In this document: positions 36,239-45,630 of the stretch, in pieces | Layout of the letters: each line of letters opens with the position of its first letter | Numbering within the stretch: position 1 is the stretch's first letter | Notes under the pieces: model-generated | The model's input: the letters and a program-made list of their open reading frames with translations, nothing else | Told to the model about the DNA's origin: nothing | The model's database searches: none | Position numbers and translations under genes: made by a program | Assembly: GCF_016598535.1 (NCBI RefSeq) | Contig: NZ_CP066779.1 | Location: 1,736,001-1,800,000, forward strand | Origin: Rhodococcus sp. P-2 | GTDB taxonomy: Bacteria > Actinomycetota > Actinomycetes > Mycobacteriales > Mycobacteriaceae | Length of the DNA stretch: 64,000 nucleotides | Reading direction: 5' to 3'

Positions 36239-37726
36239 GTGCGAATCTCGGCCGAAGAACTACTCACTGCGGTACTCGATCCCGAGAGCTTCGTCTCCTG
36301 GGACTCCCCGCCGGTCGACGTCGGGCCCGGCCCGAAATACGCGGAAGACCTGGCGAAGGCCCGCGAGAAGAGCGGAGTGGACGAGTCGGTCGTCACCGGT
36401 GTCGGTACCGTTCGGGGACGTCGGGTTGCGGTAATTGCCTGTGAATTCAGCTTTCTCGCCGGTTCCATCGGAGTCGCCGCGGCCGAGCGGATCGTGACCG
36501 CCGTCGAACGTGCTACGGCAGAACAACTCCCGCTGCTCGCCTCGCCCACCTCCGGCGGAACGCGGATGCAGGAGGGCACCGTCGCCTTCGTTCAGATGGT
36601 GAAGATCGCTGCGGCAGTGGCTGTTCACAAAGCGGCACACCTGCCCTACCTGGTTTACCTGCGCAATCCCACCACCGGAGGGGTCTTTGCCTCGTGGGGA
36701 TCCCTCGGTCACATCACCGTCGCGGAACCCGGTGCTCTGGTGGGATTCCTCGGACCCCGTGTCTACGAATCGCTCTACGGGGAAAAGTTTCCCGACGGAA
36801 TCCAGACATCCGAAAACTTGTATCGCAACGGCGTTATCGACGGCGTCGTACCCGTCGACCGCCTCCGTCTGCTGGTCAATCGAGCGTTGTGCGTGCTCAC
36901 CGATCCCCCGGCTCCGGCGGCCGCGGACCCGATTCCCTCACCCGAGATTCCCGATGTTCCCGCCTGGCAGTCGGTGATGCTCTCGCGCCGGGCCGATCGA
37001 CCAGGCATTCGGCAGTTGCTCCGCCATGCCGCGACCGAACAGGTACCGCTCAGCGGCACCGGGCAGGGTGAAACCGACAAGACGATCTTGCTCTCACTCG
37101 CCCGCTTCCGAGGCTTTCCGTGCATCCTGCTCGGCCAGGACCGCAGTGGCCAATCCGCGCTCACCACGATGGGACCGGCCGCGCTTCGTGAAGCCAGACG
37201 GGGCATGAAACTTGCCGAAGAACTACAACTCCCGCTTGTCCTCGTGATCGACACTTTGGGCGCGTCGCTGTCCAAGGAAGCCGAGGAACGTGGACTGGCC
37301 CCTGAGATCGCCCGCTGCATCGCCGACCTCGTGACGCTGAAGACCCCGACAGTGTCGGTGTTGCTCGGCCAGGGAACAGGCGGCGGGGCTCTCGCGCTGC
37401 TGCCCGCCGATCGGGTACTCGCGGCACAGAACGGGTGGCTCGCTCCCCTACCGCCGGAAGGCGCCAGCGCGATCGTCCATCGCGACATCAGTCACGCACC
37501 GGAGATGGCCGCCGCGCAGGGCATTCGTTCGCTGGATCTGCTTCGAGACGGCGTGATCGACGCGATCATTCCCGAAACGCCTGACGCGGCGGACGAACCC
37601 GTGGAATTCTCCAAGAGGGTAGGGGCTGCGATAGCGCACGAACTCTTCGTGCTCGCCGAAGAGTCGGAGACCGATCGCCAGTCCTCCCGTATCGCGCGCT
37701 ATCGAAACCTGGGAGTTCCGCAATGA
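36239..37726 (+). CDS. accD3: AccD3-like carboxyltransferase
   Basis: A 495-residue acyl-CoA carboxylase carboxyltransferase, the same length as M. tuberculosis AccD3 (Rv0904c). GTG 36239 is preceded by TTGGAGGACGTT, an ideal ribosome-binding site. Two crotonase-like halves are seen: the N-terminal half with LASPTSGGTRMQEG and LRNPTTGGVFASWGSLG, and the C-terminal half with IDTLGASLSKEAEERG and VLLGQGTGGGALALLPAD. It should transfer CO2 from a biotinyl subunit (not encoded nearby) to an acyl-CoA. The stop overlaps the next gene (ATGA). Confidence 0.9.
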   Translation: MRISAEELLTAVLDPESFVSWDSPPVDVGPGPKYAEDLAKAREKSGVDESVVTGVGTVRGRRVAVIACEFSFLAGSIGVAAAERIVTAVERATAEQLPLLASPTSGGTRMQEGTVAFVQMVKIAAAVAVHKAAHLPYLVYLRNPTTGGVFASWGSLGHITVAEPGALVGFLGPRVYESLYGEKFPDGIQTSENLYRNGVIDGVVPVDRLRLLVNRALCVLTDPPAPAAADPIPSPEIPDVPAWQSVMLSRRADRPGIRQLLRHAATEQVPLSGTGQGETDKTILLSLARFRGFPCILLGQDRSGQSALTTMGPAALREARRGMKLAEELQLPLVLVIDTLGASLSKEAEERGLAPEIARCIADLVTLKTPTVSVLLGQGTGGGALALLPADRVLAAQNGWLAPLPPEGASAIVHRDISHAPEMAAAQGIRSLDLLRDGVIDAIIPETPDAADEPVEFSKRVGAAIAHELFVLAEESETDRQSSRIARYRNLGVPQ

Positions 37727-38760
37727 CGACGAAGGACCGGAATGCGCTGACTCTGCCGCACAGTTACGACCGCGCGGCGCTGGCTCGTTTCGAATTGTTC
37801 CTGTTCGCCGGCGTCGCGACCGTGCTGATCACCCGCGCCTATCTGGCAGCAACGGGCTATCCCCAGATCGGGGGCGGCGCCCTCCACATCGCACACGTTT
37901 TGTGGGGCGGATTGCTGATGGCCGTCGCCATCGTCGCTACCGCCATCACCGAGGGCTCGCGCACGCGTGACCTGGCCACGCTGGTCGGCGGAATCGGGTT
38001 CGGTCTCTTCATCGACGAGGTCGGAAAATTCGTCACCGCCGACGTCGATTACTTCTACCAGCCTGCCATCGCGATCATGTACGTCGTCTTCGTTCTCTTC
38101 TATCTCGCCGCGCGCGAGGTGGTGATTCGGCGCGGAATGAATGATCGTCATCGGCTCGCCATCGGCGCGCGGGCGCTCTCCGACCTCGCTCTCGGTCAGC
38201 TCGACGAGATCCAGTACAACCACGCCCTCCGCGTACTCGACGGCGTCGAAGACCGCAGCCTCACCGACCTCGTCGATTCGATCAAGGCCGGCCTGCATTC
38301 ACAGACTCCGCCGGTCGGCGGTATCGAATCCAAAATCACTCGTGGTCGCAATGCCTTCTTCCACCGCGCCGAGGAACTGCTCCGACACCGTGTCGTCCGC
38401 CGACTGGTACTCACCCTGTTCGTACTGCAGGCTGTTCTGGCGATAGTCCAGGTGATCTACGCGTTGGTTTCCGAGAACGTCGTCGAGGCCGACGACGTCT
38501 CCGACCTCGTAGTCCAGATCTCCACCGTCGCAACCGGAATTCTTGTGGTTCTGGGAGTGTGGTTCCTCTTCCGCGGTCCCTACCTGCGAGCTCTGAGACT
38601 CCTGCGCGCATCTCTCATCGTGAGCCTTCTGGTGACCCAGGTGTATCTGTTCACGCAGGACCAGTTCGGCGCGCTGTTCGGATTCGCAGTCTCACTGTTC
38701 ATGCTCGCGACTCTTCGCATCGCGATTCGAAGCGAAGAGGCAGCAGCTCTACCGCAGTGA
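37723..38760 (+). CDS. Multi-helix membrane protein coupled to accD3
   Basis: A 345-residue protein with four N-terminal helices (residues 23-130), a cytoplasmic helical stretch (RHRLAIGARALSDLALGQLD onward) of about 110 residues, and four C-terminal helices. GFGLFIDEVGKFVTAD puts acidic residues within or beside a helix. It is not a transporter family I recognise. Translation is coupled to accD3 by an ATGA overlap, so a role in lipid or envelope metabolism is a reasonable guess only. Confidence 0.8.
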   Translation: MTTKDRNALTLPHSYDRAALARFELFLFAGVATVLITRAYLAATGYPQIGGGALHIAHVLWGGLLMAVAIVATAITEGSRTRDLATLVGGIGFGLFIDEVGKFVTADVDYFYQPAIAIMYVVFVLFYLAAREVVIRRGMNDRHRLAIGARALSDLALGQLDEIQYNHALRVLDGVEDRSLTDLVDSIKAGLHSQTPPVGGIESKITRGRNAFFHRAEELLRHRVVRRLVLTLFVLQAVLAIVQVIYALVSENVVEADDVSDLVVQISTVATGILVVLGVWFLFRGPYLRALRLLRASLIVSLLVTQVYLFTQDQFGALFGFAVSLFMLATLRIAIRSEEAAALPQ

Positions 38761-38765
38761 CTTCT

Positions 38766-40037
38766 CTACCGCAGCGAGATCGCAGGCCGACTCGGTAGAT
38801 CGCGGACGCCGCGGAGCGGGCTCAAGAGCAAGACCAATCCGCACGGCGCAATCAGTCCGGCCATGATCCACATTGTCCCGCGCAGCCCCACGAGGTCACC
38901 GAGGAAGCCCGCCAGCAGCGCACCCAGCGGAATAGTGCTGTGCAACAGGAACATACTCGTCGCCACTACTCGACCGAGACGGTCCGGCGGACAGTAACTC
39001 TGACGGAAGCTGCCGAGCACTACATTGCAGGACACGACGCCGGCAATCATCACCATTCCTCCGGCACAGAACCAGAGCAGGCCGGCGCCGTACGTCGTCA
39101 GGGGCGCCAACAGGACGAACGGTCCCGTGACCAACTGACAGATGAGAACACTTCGGGCAGTGCCGAATCGGCGCCCGAGCGGGCGCGCGATCATCGACCC
39201 GACAATTCCGCCCACCCCCGCAATCGCCAACAGAAGCCCTAGCCCGAACTCCCCCACACCAACCGTCTTCTCCAGGAACACGATCTGGATCGTGGTGTAC
39301 CCGGCAAGACCGAAATTGAGAAGAGTCCCGTAGACGACGATGGGCCGCAGATACGGATCGACTGCGACGAATCGCAGTCCGAGCGCTATCTGGCGCCGCA
39401 ACGGCTCTCGGGCGCCGAGTCCGCGATCAACCGTTTCCTGCGCACGAATCAGGCAGATGCACACGAAGCAGAAGACGAAGGTGAACGCATCGACCAGCAG
39501 ACCGGCAGCGAGCCCGACCGTCGCTACCAACAGTCCGCCGAAACTGGGGCCGATCACCCGGGTTGCGGCCTCGGCGCCCTGAATCTTCGAGTTCCCTTCG
39601 ACAAGATCCGTTTCGGCGAGCACCGTGGGGAGATACGCGTGGTAGGCCGCCTGGAAGAAAACGGTGGCGGTACCGGTGAGCAGCGCAACCAGAAGCAGGT
39701 GGCTATACGTCACCGCCCCCATGAGGCCCGCAATCGCGACGCTCGCGAAGAGCACCGCGCACGCAGCGTTCGCGATCATCATGATCGGACGGCGGCGCAG
39801 CCGGTCGATCCAGGCACCGGCAGGTAGTCCGACGATCAACCACGGCAACCAGACCGCCGAGGCCAGCACACCGATCTGGAAGTTACTCGCTTCCAACTCG
39901 CGAAGCGCGATCAACGGCAGCACGACGGTCGTCACACCGTTACCGATTCCGCTGACTGCGTCGCCGGTCCACAGAAGTCGGAAGTCACGCTGAGCGAGGA
40001 CTCCCCAGAAGCCTGCGCGTTGCGCTGCACCTGTCAC
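38766..40037 (-). CDS. MFS transporter (MFS_3/EntS-like)
   Basis: A 423-residue transporter starting at GTG 40037 with AAGGGGGA upstream; the open frame further up looks non-coding. Twelve helices are visible. The loop 2-3 motif AGAWIDRLRRRPIMM is characteristic of the major facilitator superfamily and fits drug or siderophore exporters. It converges on the accD3-coupled gene (5 bp between stops). Substrate unknown. Confidence 0.87.
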   Translation of the reverse strand: MTGAAQRAGFWGVLAQRDFRLLWTGDAVSGIGNGVTTVVLPLIALRELEASNFQIGVLASAVWLPWLIVGLPAGAWIDRLRRRPIMMIANAACAVLFASVAIAGLMGAVTYSHLLLVALLTGTATVFFQAAYHAYLPTVLAETDLVEGNSKIQGAEAATRVIGPSFGGLLVATVGLAAGLLVDAFTFVFCFVCICLIRAQETVDRGLGAREPLRRQIALGLRFVAVDPYLRPIVVYGTLLNFGLAGYTTIQIVFLEKTVGVGEFGLGLLLAIAGVGGIVGSMIARPLGRRFGTARSVLICQLVTGPFVLLAPLTTYGAGLLWFCAGGMVMIAGVVSCNVVLGSFRQSYCPPDRLGRVVATSMFLLHSTIPLGALLAGFLGDLVGLRGTMWIMAGLIAPCGLVLLLSPLRGVRDLPSRPAISLR

Positions 40038-40219
40038 GTCGATCCCCCTTCCAATCCCTGGCCCATCCCACCCCACCCGCACACACCACTGACCGACGGG
40101 ACAGGCCCGCCCGGCGCAAAGGGACGGTACCCGCACCGCCACTGAGGCGCACCACACTGACGGTGACCTAAGGTGTTTCAGGTCACCGGTAAGCGAAGTT
40201 CACGAGAGGACACACGTCG

Positions 40220-42136
40220 ATGAGCTCTTCCGAGCAGGCGTCCCACACCACGTATGCCGACGCATACCGCGAGAGCATGGATCAGCCGGAGAAGTTCTGG
40301 CTCGACGCTGCGCGTGCCGTCGACTGGGATGTCGCCCCAACGAGGGCTCTCGACGATTCGGCCGCACCGATCTATCGCTGGTTCCCGGATGCTTCGCTGA
40401 ACACCAGTTTCAATGCACTCGATCGGCATGTGCGCGACGGCCGCGGCGATCAGACCGCGCTGATCTTCGACTCCGCGATGGTCCCCACCAAGGCCACGTA
40501 CACCTACGCCGAACTCCTCGAGCAGGTCTCGCTCTTCGCCGGTGTCCTGAAAGATCAGGGCGTCGTGACAGGTGACCGCGTCATCATCTACATGCCGATG
40601 ATCCCCGAAGCCGCGATCGCGATGCTCGCGTGTGCGCGTATCGGCGCTGTGCATTCGGTGGTGTTCGGCGGCTTTGCGGCCAAGGAACTCGCAACCCGTA
40701 TCGACGACGCCGGCCCGGTCGTGCTCGTGACGGCCTCCGGTGGCCTCGAGCCGGGACGAACCATCGAGTACCTGCCGATGGTCGAGAAGGCTCTGCAACT
40801 GTCGGCCACGCCCGCGCACACCGTGATCGTGAAGAATCGTGAGCAGATTCCCGGTGCCGCTGCCGACTACAAGTCAAGTGCCGCAGCCTGGTTCGACTGG
40901 GACGAGCTGATCGCCGACGCCACCGCGGCCGACCCGGTGTCGGTCGCCGCAACGGATCCGCTCTACATCCTCTACACCTCCGGAACGACCGGCAAGCCCA
41001 AGGGCGTCGTCCGGGACAACGGTGGCCATGCCGTCGCGCTGACGTGGACCATGAAGAATCTGTACGACATCAGCCCGGGACAGGTGTGGTGGACCGCCTC
41101 CGACGTCGGCTGGGTGGTCGGGCACTCCTACATCGTCTACGGACCTCTGCTCGCCGGAGCCACGACGGTCATGTACGAAGGCAAGCCCGTCGGGACCCCC
41201 GACGCCGGTGCCTTCTGGCGAATCATTTCCGAATACAACGTGTCGGCACTCTTCACCGCTCCGACAGCGATCCGCGCGGTCCGCAAGGCCGACCCGGATG
41301 CAAAAGAGCTTGCCAAGTACGACATCTCGTCGCTCGACACACTGTTCGCGGCCGGCGAGCGCTTGGATCCCGACACCTACGAGTGGGCTACTCGGATTCT
41401 CGATCGCCCGGTGGTCGATCACTGGTGGCAGACCGAAACCGGTTGGGCAATCTGCGCGAACCTGCGCGGCCTCGAACCGATGGAGATCAAAGCAGGCTCA
41501 CCCACCGTCGCCTGCCCCGGATACCGCGTCGAAATCGTCGACGGCAAGGGCGAACTCGTGGGTCCGGGCACCGAGGGCAACATCGTGATCGGCCTGCCGC
41601 TTCCTCCCGGAACACTCGCCGGACTGTGGCGTGACGAGGACCGGTACGTGAAGTCCTACCTGTCGACTTTCGAAGGCTATTACCTCACCGGCGACTCCGG
41701 ATACATCGACGAGGACAACTACGTCTTCGTGCTCGGACGAAGTGACGACGTGATCAACGTTGCCGGACATCGCCTTTCGACCGGAAGCATGGAGGCGGTC
41801 GTCGCCGGCCACCCGGCTGTCGCCGAATGCGCGGTCATCGGCATTCACGACGAACTCAAGGGGCAACGCCCCAGCGGCTACGTCGTGCTCAAGTCCGGAG
41901 TCGACATCGATCCCGAAACACTCCGACAGGAACTGGTCGCGCGGGTGCGAGACCAGATCGGTGCCGTCGCCACGTTCCGGGACGTCACCGTCGTCGCGGC
42001 CCTGCCGAAGACGCGCTCCGGCAAGATCCTCCGCAAGACCATGCGGCAGATCGCCGACAACGAGGAGTACACGGTCCCGTCGACCATCGAGGACGCGAGC
42101 GTGCTGGACGAGTTGTCCAAACTCCTTCGCGGATAA
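40220..42136 (+). CDS. prpE: Propionyl/acetyl-CoA synthetase-like enzyme
   Basis: A 638-residue adenylate-forming ligase. The core motifs are LYILYTSGTTGKPKGVV (A3), WWTASDVGWVVGHSY, HWWQTETGW (A5) and YYLTGDSGYIDED. The C-terminal catalytic lysine is in PKTRSGKILRKTMR. Length and SDVGWVVGHSY with NVAGHRLSTG are typical of acetyl- and propionyl-CoA synthetases, with PrpE the closer match by pattern. It would convert propionate and ATP to propionyl-CoA. Confidence 0.85.
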   Translation: MSSSEQASHTTYADAYRESMDQPEKFWLDAARAVDWDVAPTRALDDSAAPIYRWFPDASLNTSFNALDRHVRDGRGDQTALIFDSAMVPTKATYTYAELLEQVSLFAGVLKDQGVVTGDRVIIYMPMIPEAAIAMLACARIGAVHSVVFGGFAAKELATRIDDAGPVVLVTASGGLEPGRTIEYLPMVEKALQLSATPAHTVIVKNREQIPGAAADYKSSAAAWFDWDELIADATAADPVSVAATDPLYILYTSGTTGKPKGVVRDNGGHAVALTWTMKNLYDISPGQVWWTASDVGWVVGHSYIVYGPLLAGATTVMYEGKPVGTPDAGAFWRIISEYNVSALFTAPTAIRAVRKADPDAKELAKYDISSLDTLFAAGERLDPDTYEWATRILDRPVVDHWWQTETGWAICANLRGLEPMEIKAGSPTVACPGYRVEIVDGKGELVGPGTEGNIVIGLPLPPGTLAGLWRDEDRYVKSYLSTFEGYYLTGDSGYIDEDNYVFVLGRSDDVINVAGHRLSTGSMEAVVAGHPAVAECAVIGIHDELKGQRPSGYVVLKSGVDIDPETLRQELVARVRDQIGAVATFRDVTVVAALPKTRSGKILRKTMRQIADNEEYTVPSTIEDASVLDELSKLLRG

Positions 42137-42228
42137 GGATTCAGCGGATTCCCCTGCCTGTCTGCCGCCGGACGTAGCAGTATGAACACGTTCCAGTTCT
42201 GGCGATTCACACGGGCAGGGGAAGTTCG

Positions 42229-43074
42229 ATGGGCAATTTGGACGGTCAGGTCGCATTCATCACCGGAGCGGCGCGTGGGCAAGGTCGTGCGCACGCCGTC
42301 AAACTCGCATCCGAGGGTGCAGACATCATCGCGGTGGACCTGTGCGCGCCGGTCGCCACGGCGGGGTACGACATGGCCACCGAGGCCGACCTCGCCCAGA
42401 CCGTCGCCCTGGTCGAAGCTCAGGGCCGGCGCATCGTCGCGTCCGTAGCGGACACTCGCGACCTCGATGCCCTGAAATCAGCTGTCGACGCCGGAGTCGA
42501 GGAGCTCGGCCGACTGGACATCGTGATCGCCAACGCAGGCATCGCGGCGTCGGCAAAGTTGTCCTGGGACCTGAGCGCCGAAGAGTTCCGCGAGCTGATG
42601 GACATCAACGTCACGGGCGTGTGGTTGACGACCAAGGTGTCGATTCCGCACATCATGAACGGCAATCGAGGTGGATCGATCGTGTTGATCAGCTCGATGG
42701 CCGGGCTTCGAGGTGTGCCGGGTATCGCACACTATTCCGCGTCGAAGCACGCCGTTCGAGGGTTGGCGAAGTCTCTGGCCAACGAGCTCGGCTGGGCGGA
42801 CATTCGGGTCAACTCCGTACACCCGGGCAATGTGCGAACGACGATGATCGACAACGAACCGATGGTTCGTGCGTTCCGTCCGGACTTGGAGAATCCTGTC
42901 CTCGCCGATACCGCTCCGATCATGTCGAAGCTGAATCTGCTGCCCCATCCGTGGGTCGATCCCGAAGTGATTGCGGATGCGGCGTTCTATCTCGTAGGGC
43001 CGGCCGGGCGCGGGATCACCGGCATCGCGTTGCCGATCGATCTCGGCACCTCGGAAAAATTCGCAGGCGGCTGA
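42229..43074 (+). CDS. Mycofactocin-type short-chain dehydrogenase
   Basis: A 281-residue SDR. The NAD-binding motif is ITGAARGQGRAHA, followed by the long insertion after the second strand (IIAVDLC) that marks SDRs using a tightly held NAD served by mycofactocin. The catalytic residues are in SSMAG and HYSASKHAV (Tyr, Lys), with NAGIAAS. It should oxidise alcohols with mycofactocin as the electron acceptor. No mycofactocin biosynthesis genes are in the window. It is 92 bp downstream of the CoA ligase gene, on the same strand. Confidence 0.88.
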   Translation: MGNLDGQVAFITGAARGQGRAHAVKLASEGADIIAVDLCAPVATAGYDMATEADLAQTVALVEAQGRRIVASVADTRDLDALKSAVDAGVEELGRLDIVIANAGIAASAKLSWDLSAEEFRELMDINVTGVWLTTKVSIPHIMNGNRGGSIVLISSMAGLRGVPGIAHYSASKHAVRGLAKSLANELGWADIRVNSVHPGNVRTTMIDNEPMVRAFRPDLENPVLADTAPIMSKLNLLPHPWVDPEVIADAAFYLVGPAGRGITGIALPIDLGTSEKFAGG

Positions 43075-43092
43075 GGGCATCGAACTGATGCA

Positions 43093-43142
43093 GAATTGCC
43101 TCTGCCGGATGGGTCTCGAGCACCATCCGGCAGAGGCAATTC
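43093..43142 (+). terminator. Perfect 20-bp hairpin after the SDR gene
   Basis: Arms GAATTGCCTCTGCCGGATGG and CCATCCGGCAGAGGCAATTC with the 10-nt loop GTCTCGAGCA, starting 18 bp after the SDR stop. This is the strongest simple stem-loop terminator in the window. Confidence 0.85.
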
Positions 43143-43376
43143 CGGCTTGATCAAGCCTTCGTAGCAACAGAACAAGTAGTCGACAACCTCATAGGCGCTC
43201 CTCGTCTGGCGTGGGAAAAACCGTTGTGGGATGCGCAACAAACCCAAGACCCAGAGTAGAAGCATTTCGCCGCAAACGCGCGTCATTCCGCACTATTTTT
43301 TTGGATTCGGGCATACTGGACAACGCTCCCACCACGTATTATGGACCCGAGTTCACACTTACAGGGGGTAGGCACA

Positions 43377-43886
43377 GTGACGGTCAAATACGCCGCAACG
43401 GACCCGATTCACGGAAAAGTCGAGATCTCATTCGACGTCGACACGGGGGTCGTCGACGTCCGAAACGGCAACTCACATGCTCTGTTGACGCGTCGAGTCG
43501 ATTCCCCGCGCCGCGAAGGCACTCCCATCGGAACGCGCGCCGCCGCAGACTTGTTCTTCACTGTCGGTGGTGACGAAGTCGAACTCACTGTCGGCAAAGG
43601 GTTTCTGTCCCGTCGCTCGTACTCCGTCTCGGCACTCGTCGACGGCGTGAGTTTGAACTTCGCTCCAGTCGACGACGCGAACAGTGCCTTCACCCGCAAC
43701 GGTGTACGGATCGGGCACTTCTCCAAGAACGAGGAATCCGATCCCAGACAGACCGACGCAGTCTGGTCGAGCACTCCGAGCACAGACGAACTCGTCATCG
43801 GTTACGCCCTGGCCGAGGCCTTCGATTGCGGAGCGCTCAACGGAGCTTTCGCTCTGATCGAATCACTGGTGCTCGGCGGCGGATAG
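43377..43886 (+). CDS. Hypothetical protein, 169 residues
   Basis: Starts at GTG 43377 behind ACAGGGGGTAGG; the frame is open to 43341 but without a ribosome-binding site. It is soluble and beta-rich (KVEISFDVDTGVVDVRNGNS near the N-terminus), with Asp-rich loops in the C-terminal half (DDANSAFTRNGVRIGHFSKN). There is no signal, helix bundle or known motif that I recognise. The 234 bases before it hold only the SDR terminator and no other gene. Confidence 0.65.
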   Translation: MTVKYAATDPIHGKVEISFDVDTGVVDVRNGNSHALLTRRVDSPRREGTPIGTRAAADLFFTVGGDEVELTVGKGFLSRRSYSVSALVDGVSLNFAPVDDANSAFTRNGVRIGHFSKNEESDPRQTDAVWSSTPSTDELVIGYALAEAFDCGALNGAFALIESLVLGGG

Positions 43887-43895
43887 AGGCCCCGC

Positions 43896-44282
43896 TCAGA
43901 GCAGGTGGATTACCAGCAGAACTACGGCAATAGCTGGGAAAAGCATCTGCACGACGGCTGCGCGGGCTTTGTCGGGAGACGAGAGAATCAGCACCAACCC
44001 CGCGGCAACCATCGATCCTGTGCCTGCCAGGACGAGGGCAATTCCGACCGACGCGGAACCGGTCGCCGCAATCACGATGCCGATCACCGACACGATCGCC
44101 AGGAAAAGGTTGTAAAAGCCCTGGTTGAAGGCGAGCGGCTGCGTGGTGATCGCCTCTTCCTCGGACTTCACGCCGAACGTGGCGCGGGTCTTCGGGGCCG
44201 TCCAGAGGATCGATTCGAGGACAAAAATGTATACGTGCACTGCTGCGGCAAGTCCCGCGAAGATGTAGCCGGCGACGTTCAT
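43896..44282 (-). CDS. DUF1304 membrane protein
   Basis: A 128-residue membrane protein with four helices (residues 3-25, 47-66, 70-92, 105-127). The motifs HVYIFVLESILWTAPKTR and NQGFYNLFLAIVS define DUF1304. No biochemical role is established. It is divergent from the TetR gene at 44370, and a 17-bp inverted repeat lies between them, so the TetR protein very probably represses it. It converges on the 169-residue gene. Confidence 0.87.
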   Translation of the reverse strand: MNVAGYIFAGLAAAVHVYIFVLESILWTAPKTRATFGVKSEEEAITTQPLAFNQGFYNLFLAIVSVIGIVIAATGSASVGIALVLAGTGSMVAAGLVLILSSPDKARAAVVQMLFPAIAVVLLVIHLL

Positions 44283-44311
44283 CGGTGAGCTCCTGTTGCT
44301 TCGAGTAAATT

Positions 44312-44353
44312 CTGTATCGTTCGGTCCAATATATACTGGACCGAACGATACAG
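44312..44353. promoter_or_regulatory. Perfect TetR operator between DUF1304 and tetR
   Basis: CTGTATCGTTCGGTCCA (44312-44328) and TGGACCGAACGATACAG (44337-44353), exact inverted repeats around ATATATAC. It covers the shared divergent promoter region. Confidence 0.85.
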
Positions 44354-44369
44354 AAAGAGCGAGGCTTTG

Positions 44370-44963
44370 ATGGGCAGATCACAAGAATTCGACACAACAG
44401 CCGTGGTCGCTGCCGCCTTGGACGTGTTCTGGGCACGAGGGTACGAAGGCGCATCCCTCGGAGACCTCGAATCCGCAACGGGGCTGAGTCGGTCAAGTCT
44501 CTACAACTCGTTCACCAACAAGCGCGGATTGTTCGACGCCGCCGTGCAGATGTACCTCGAACATGTCATCCGACCACGTCTGCGCAGCCTCACGACAAAT
44601 CCCGGGGCAGACGCCGTCGACGCCTACCTTTCCTCGCTTGCGCACGCGATCGGCACCATGACCGCCGACTCACCTCGGCGCGGTTGCCTACTTCTCAATA
44701 CGGCTGCCGGACTCGGCGCGCACGACGATGCGGTGGCAGCCGTGATTCGCGCGTATCGGCAAGAACTTGCCGTTGCGATTCGCAGTGGCCTACAAGCCGC
44801 CTTTCCGAACGAGACGGACGCCGCACTGGAGGATCGCACTCGAATCCTTCTCTCCTGCACGGTAAGCGCGCTGGTCCTCGCGCGAGTTGACACCGAAGAG
44901 GCGATCGCAACCCTGGAATCTGCGCATCGACTGAACGCAGAGTGGCAGAGCCGGAACATGTAG
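44370..44963 (+). CDS. TetR-family regulator of the DUF1304 gene
   Basis: A 197-residue regulator; TTG 44367 just ahead is an alternative start. The HTH is GDLESATGLSRSSLYNSFTN. The C-terminal domain contains RRGCLLLNTAAGLGAHDD, like the AcrR/TetR_C_16 members. It lies 17 bp from the strong inverted repeat and should repress itself and the divergent DUF1304 gene. The inducer is unknown. Confidence 0.9.
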   Translation: MGRSQEFDTTAVVAAALDVFWARGYEGASLGDLESATGLSRSSLYNSFTNKRGLFDAAVQMYLEHVIRPRLRSLTTNPGADAVDAYLSSLAHAIGTMTADSPRRGCLLLNTAAGLGAHDDAVAAVIRAYRQELAVAIRSGLQAAFPNETDAALEDRTRILLSCTVSALVLARVDTEEAIATLESAHRLNAEWQSRNM

Positions 44964-44997
44964 CTCGCGTCGTTACCCACAATCGAACGGGTAGGCA

Positions 44998-45630
44998 ATG
45001 ATGCTTCACATGCCCACGTTGACTACGCCTGCGATCGCCAGTGGCTGCCTCGGAGGGATGGGCCAACCCTCGATCCACGTCGGGACTTCGGCGATTCTCC
45101 GGCCGTGGACCTACGACGACGCCCCGGCGGTCGTGGAAGCCTTTCGGGATCCGTCGATTCAGCGTTGGCACGTCCGCCGCGCCGACTCGATCGACGAAGC
45201 ACGGAATTGGCTCACCCAGTGGCGAGACGGGTGGGCAAGCGAATCCGAATGCCATTGGGCGATTGCCACCCCCGAGACGAATGAACTCCTCGGCCGAATC
45301 GCGGCAAAGGGGGTGAATTTATGGGACGGCACTGCTGAGCTCGCGTATTGGATGATTCCAGCGGCGCGCGGCCGCGGACTCTGCACCCAGGCTGTAACCG
45401 CACTGTCCGAGTGGGCGTTCCGCGATGCCGGGTTTCACCGCCTGGAACTCGAACACTCGATCCACAACCCACGATCGTGCCGGGTCGCGACCAAAGCAGG
45501 GTTCAGCGAAGAAGGTGTTCGACGAGGCTCCGCCAGGCATGCCGACGGCTGGCACGACATGCACGTCCACGCCCGCCTACGCAGCGATCAACCTTCGGCA
45601 ACGACCCGCGCCGCGAGGGCAAGTGTCTGA
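44998..45630 (+). CDS. GNAT-family acetyltransferase (RimJ/RimL-like)
   Basis: About 210 residues; ATG 45001 or 45010 are alternatives to 44998. The RimJ/RimL-type core is ILRPWTYDDAPAVVEAFRDP, ELAYWMIPAARGRGLCTQAV (the acetyl-CoA motif R-G-R-G-L) and NPRSCRVATKAGFSEEG. Such enzymes acetylate N-termini or small amines. The 3' end overlaps the convergent TetR gene by 43 bp. Confidence 0.87.
   Translation: MMLHMPTLTTPAIASGCLGGMGQPSIHVGTSAILRPWTYDDAPAVVEAFRDPSIQRWHVRRADSIDEARNWLTQWRDGWASESECHWAIATPETNELLGRIAAKGVNLWDGTAELAYWMIPAARGRGLCTQAVTALSEWAFRDAGFHRLELEHSIHNPRSCRVATKAGFSEEGVRRGSARHADGWHDMHVHARLRSDQPSATTRAARASV

Noticed and set aside
40038-40157. N-terminal extension of the MFS transporter
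   Set aside because: Cys/Trp-rich and unlike a transporter N-terminus; GTG 40037 has a good ribosome-binding site.
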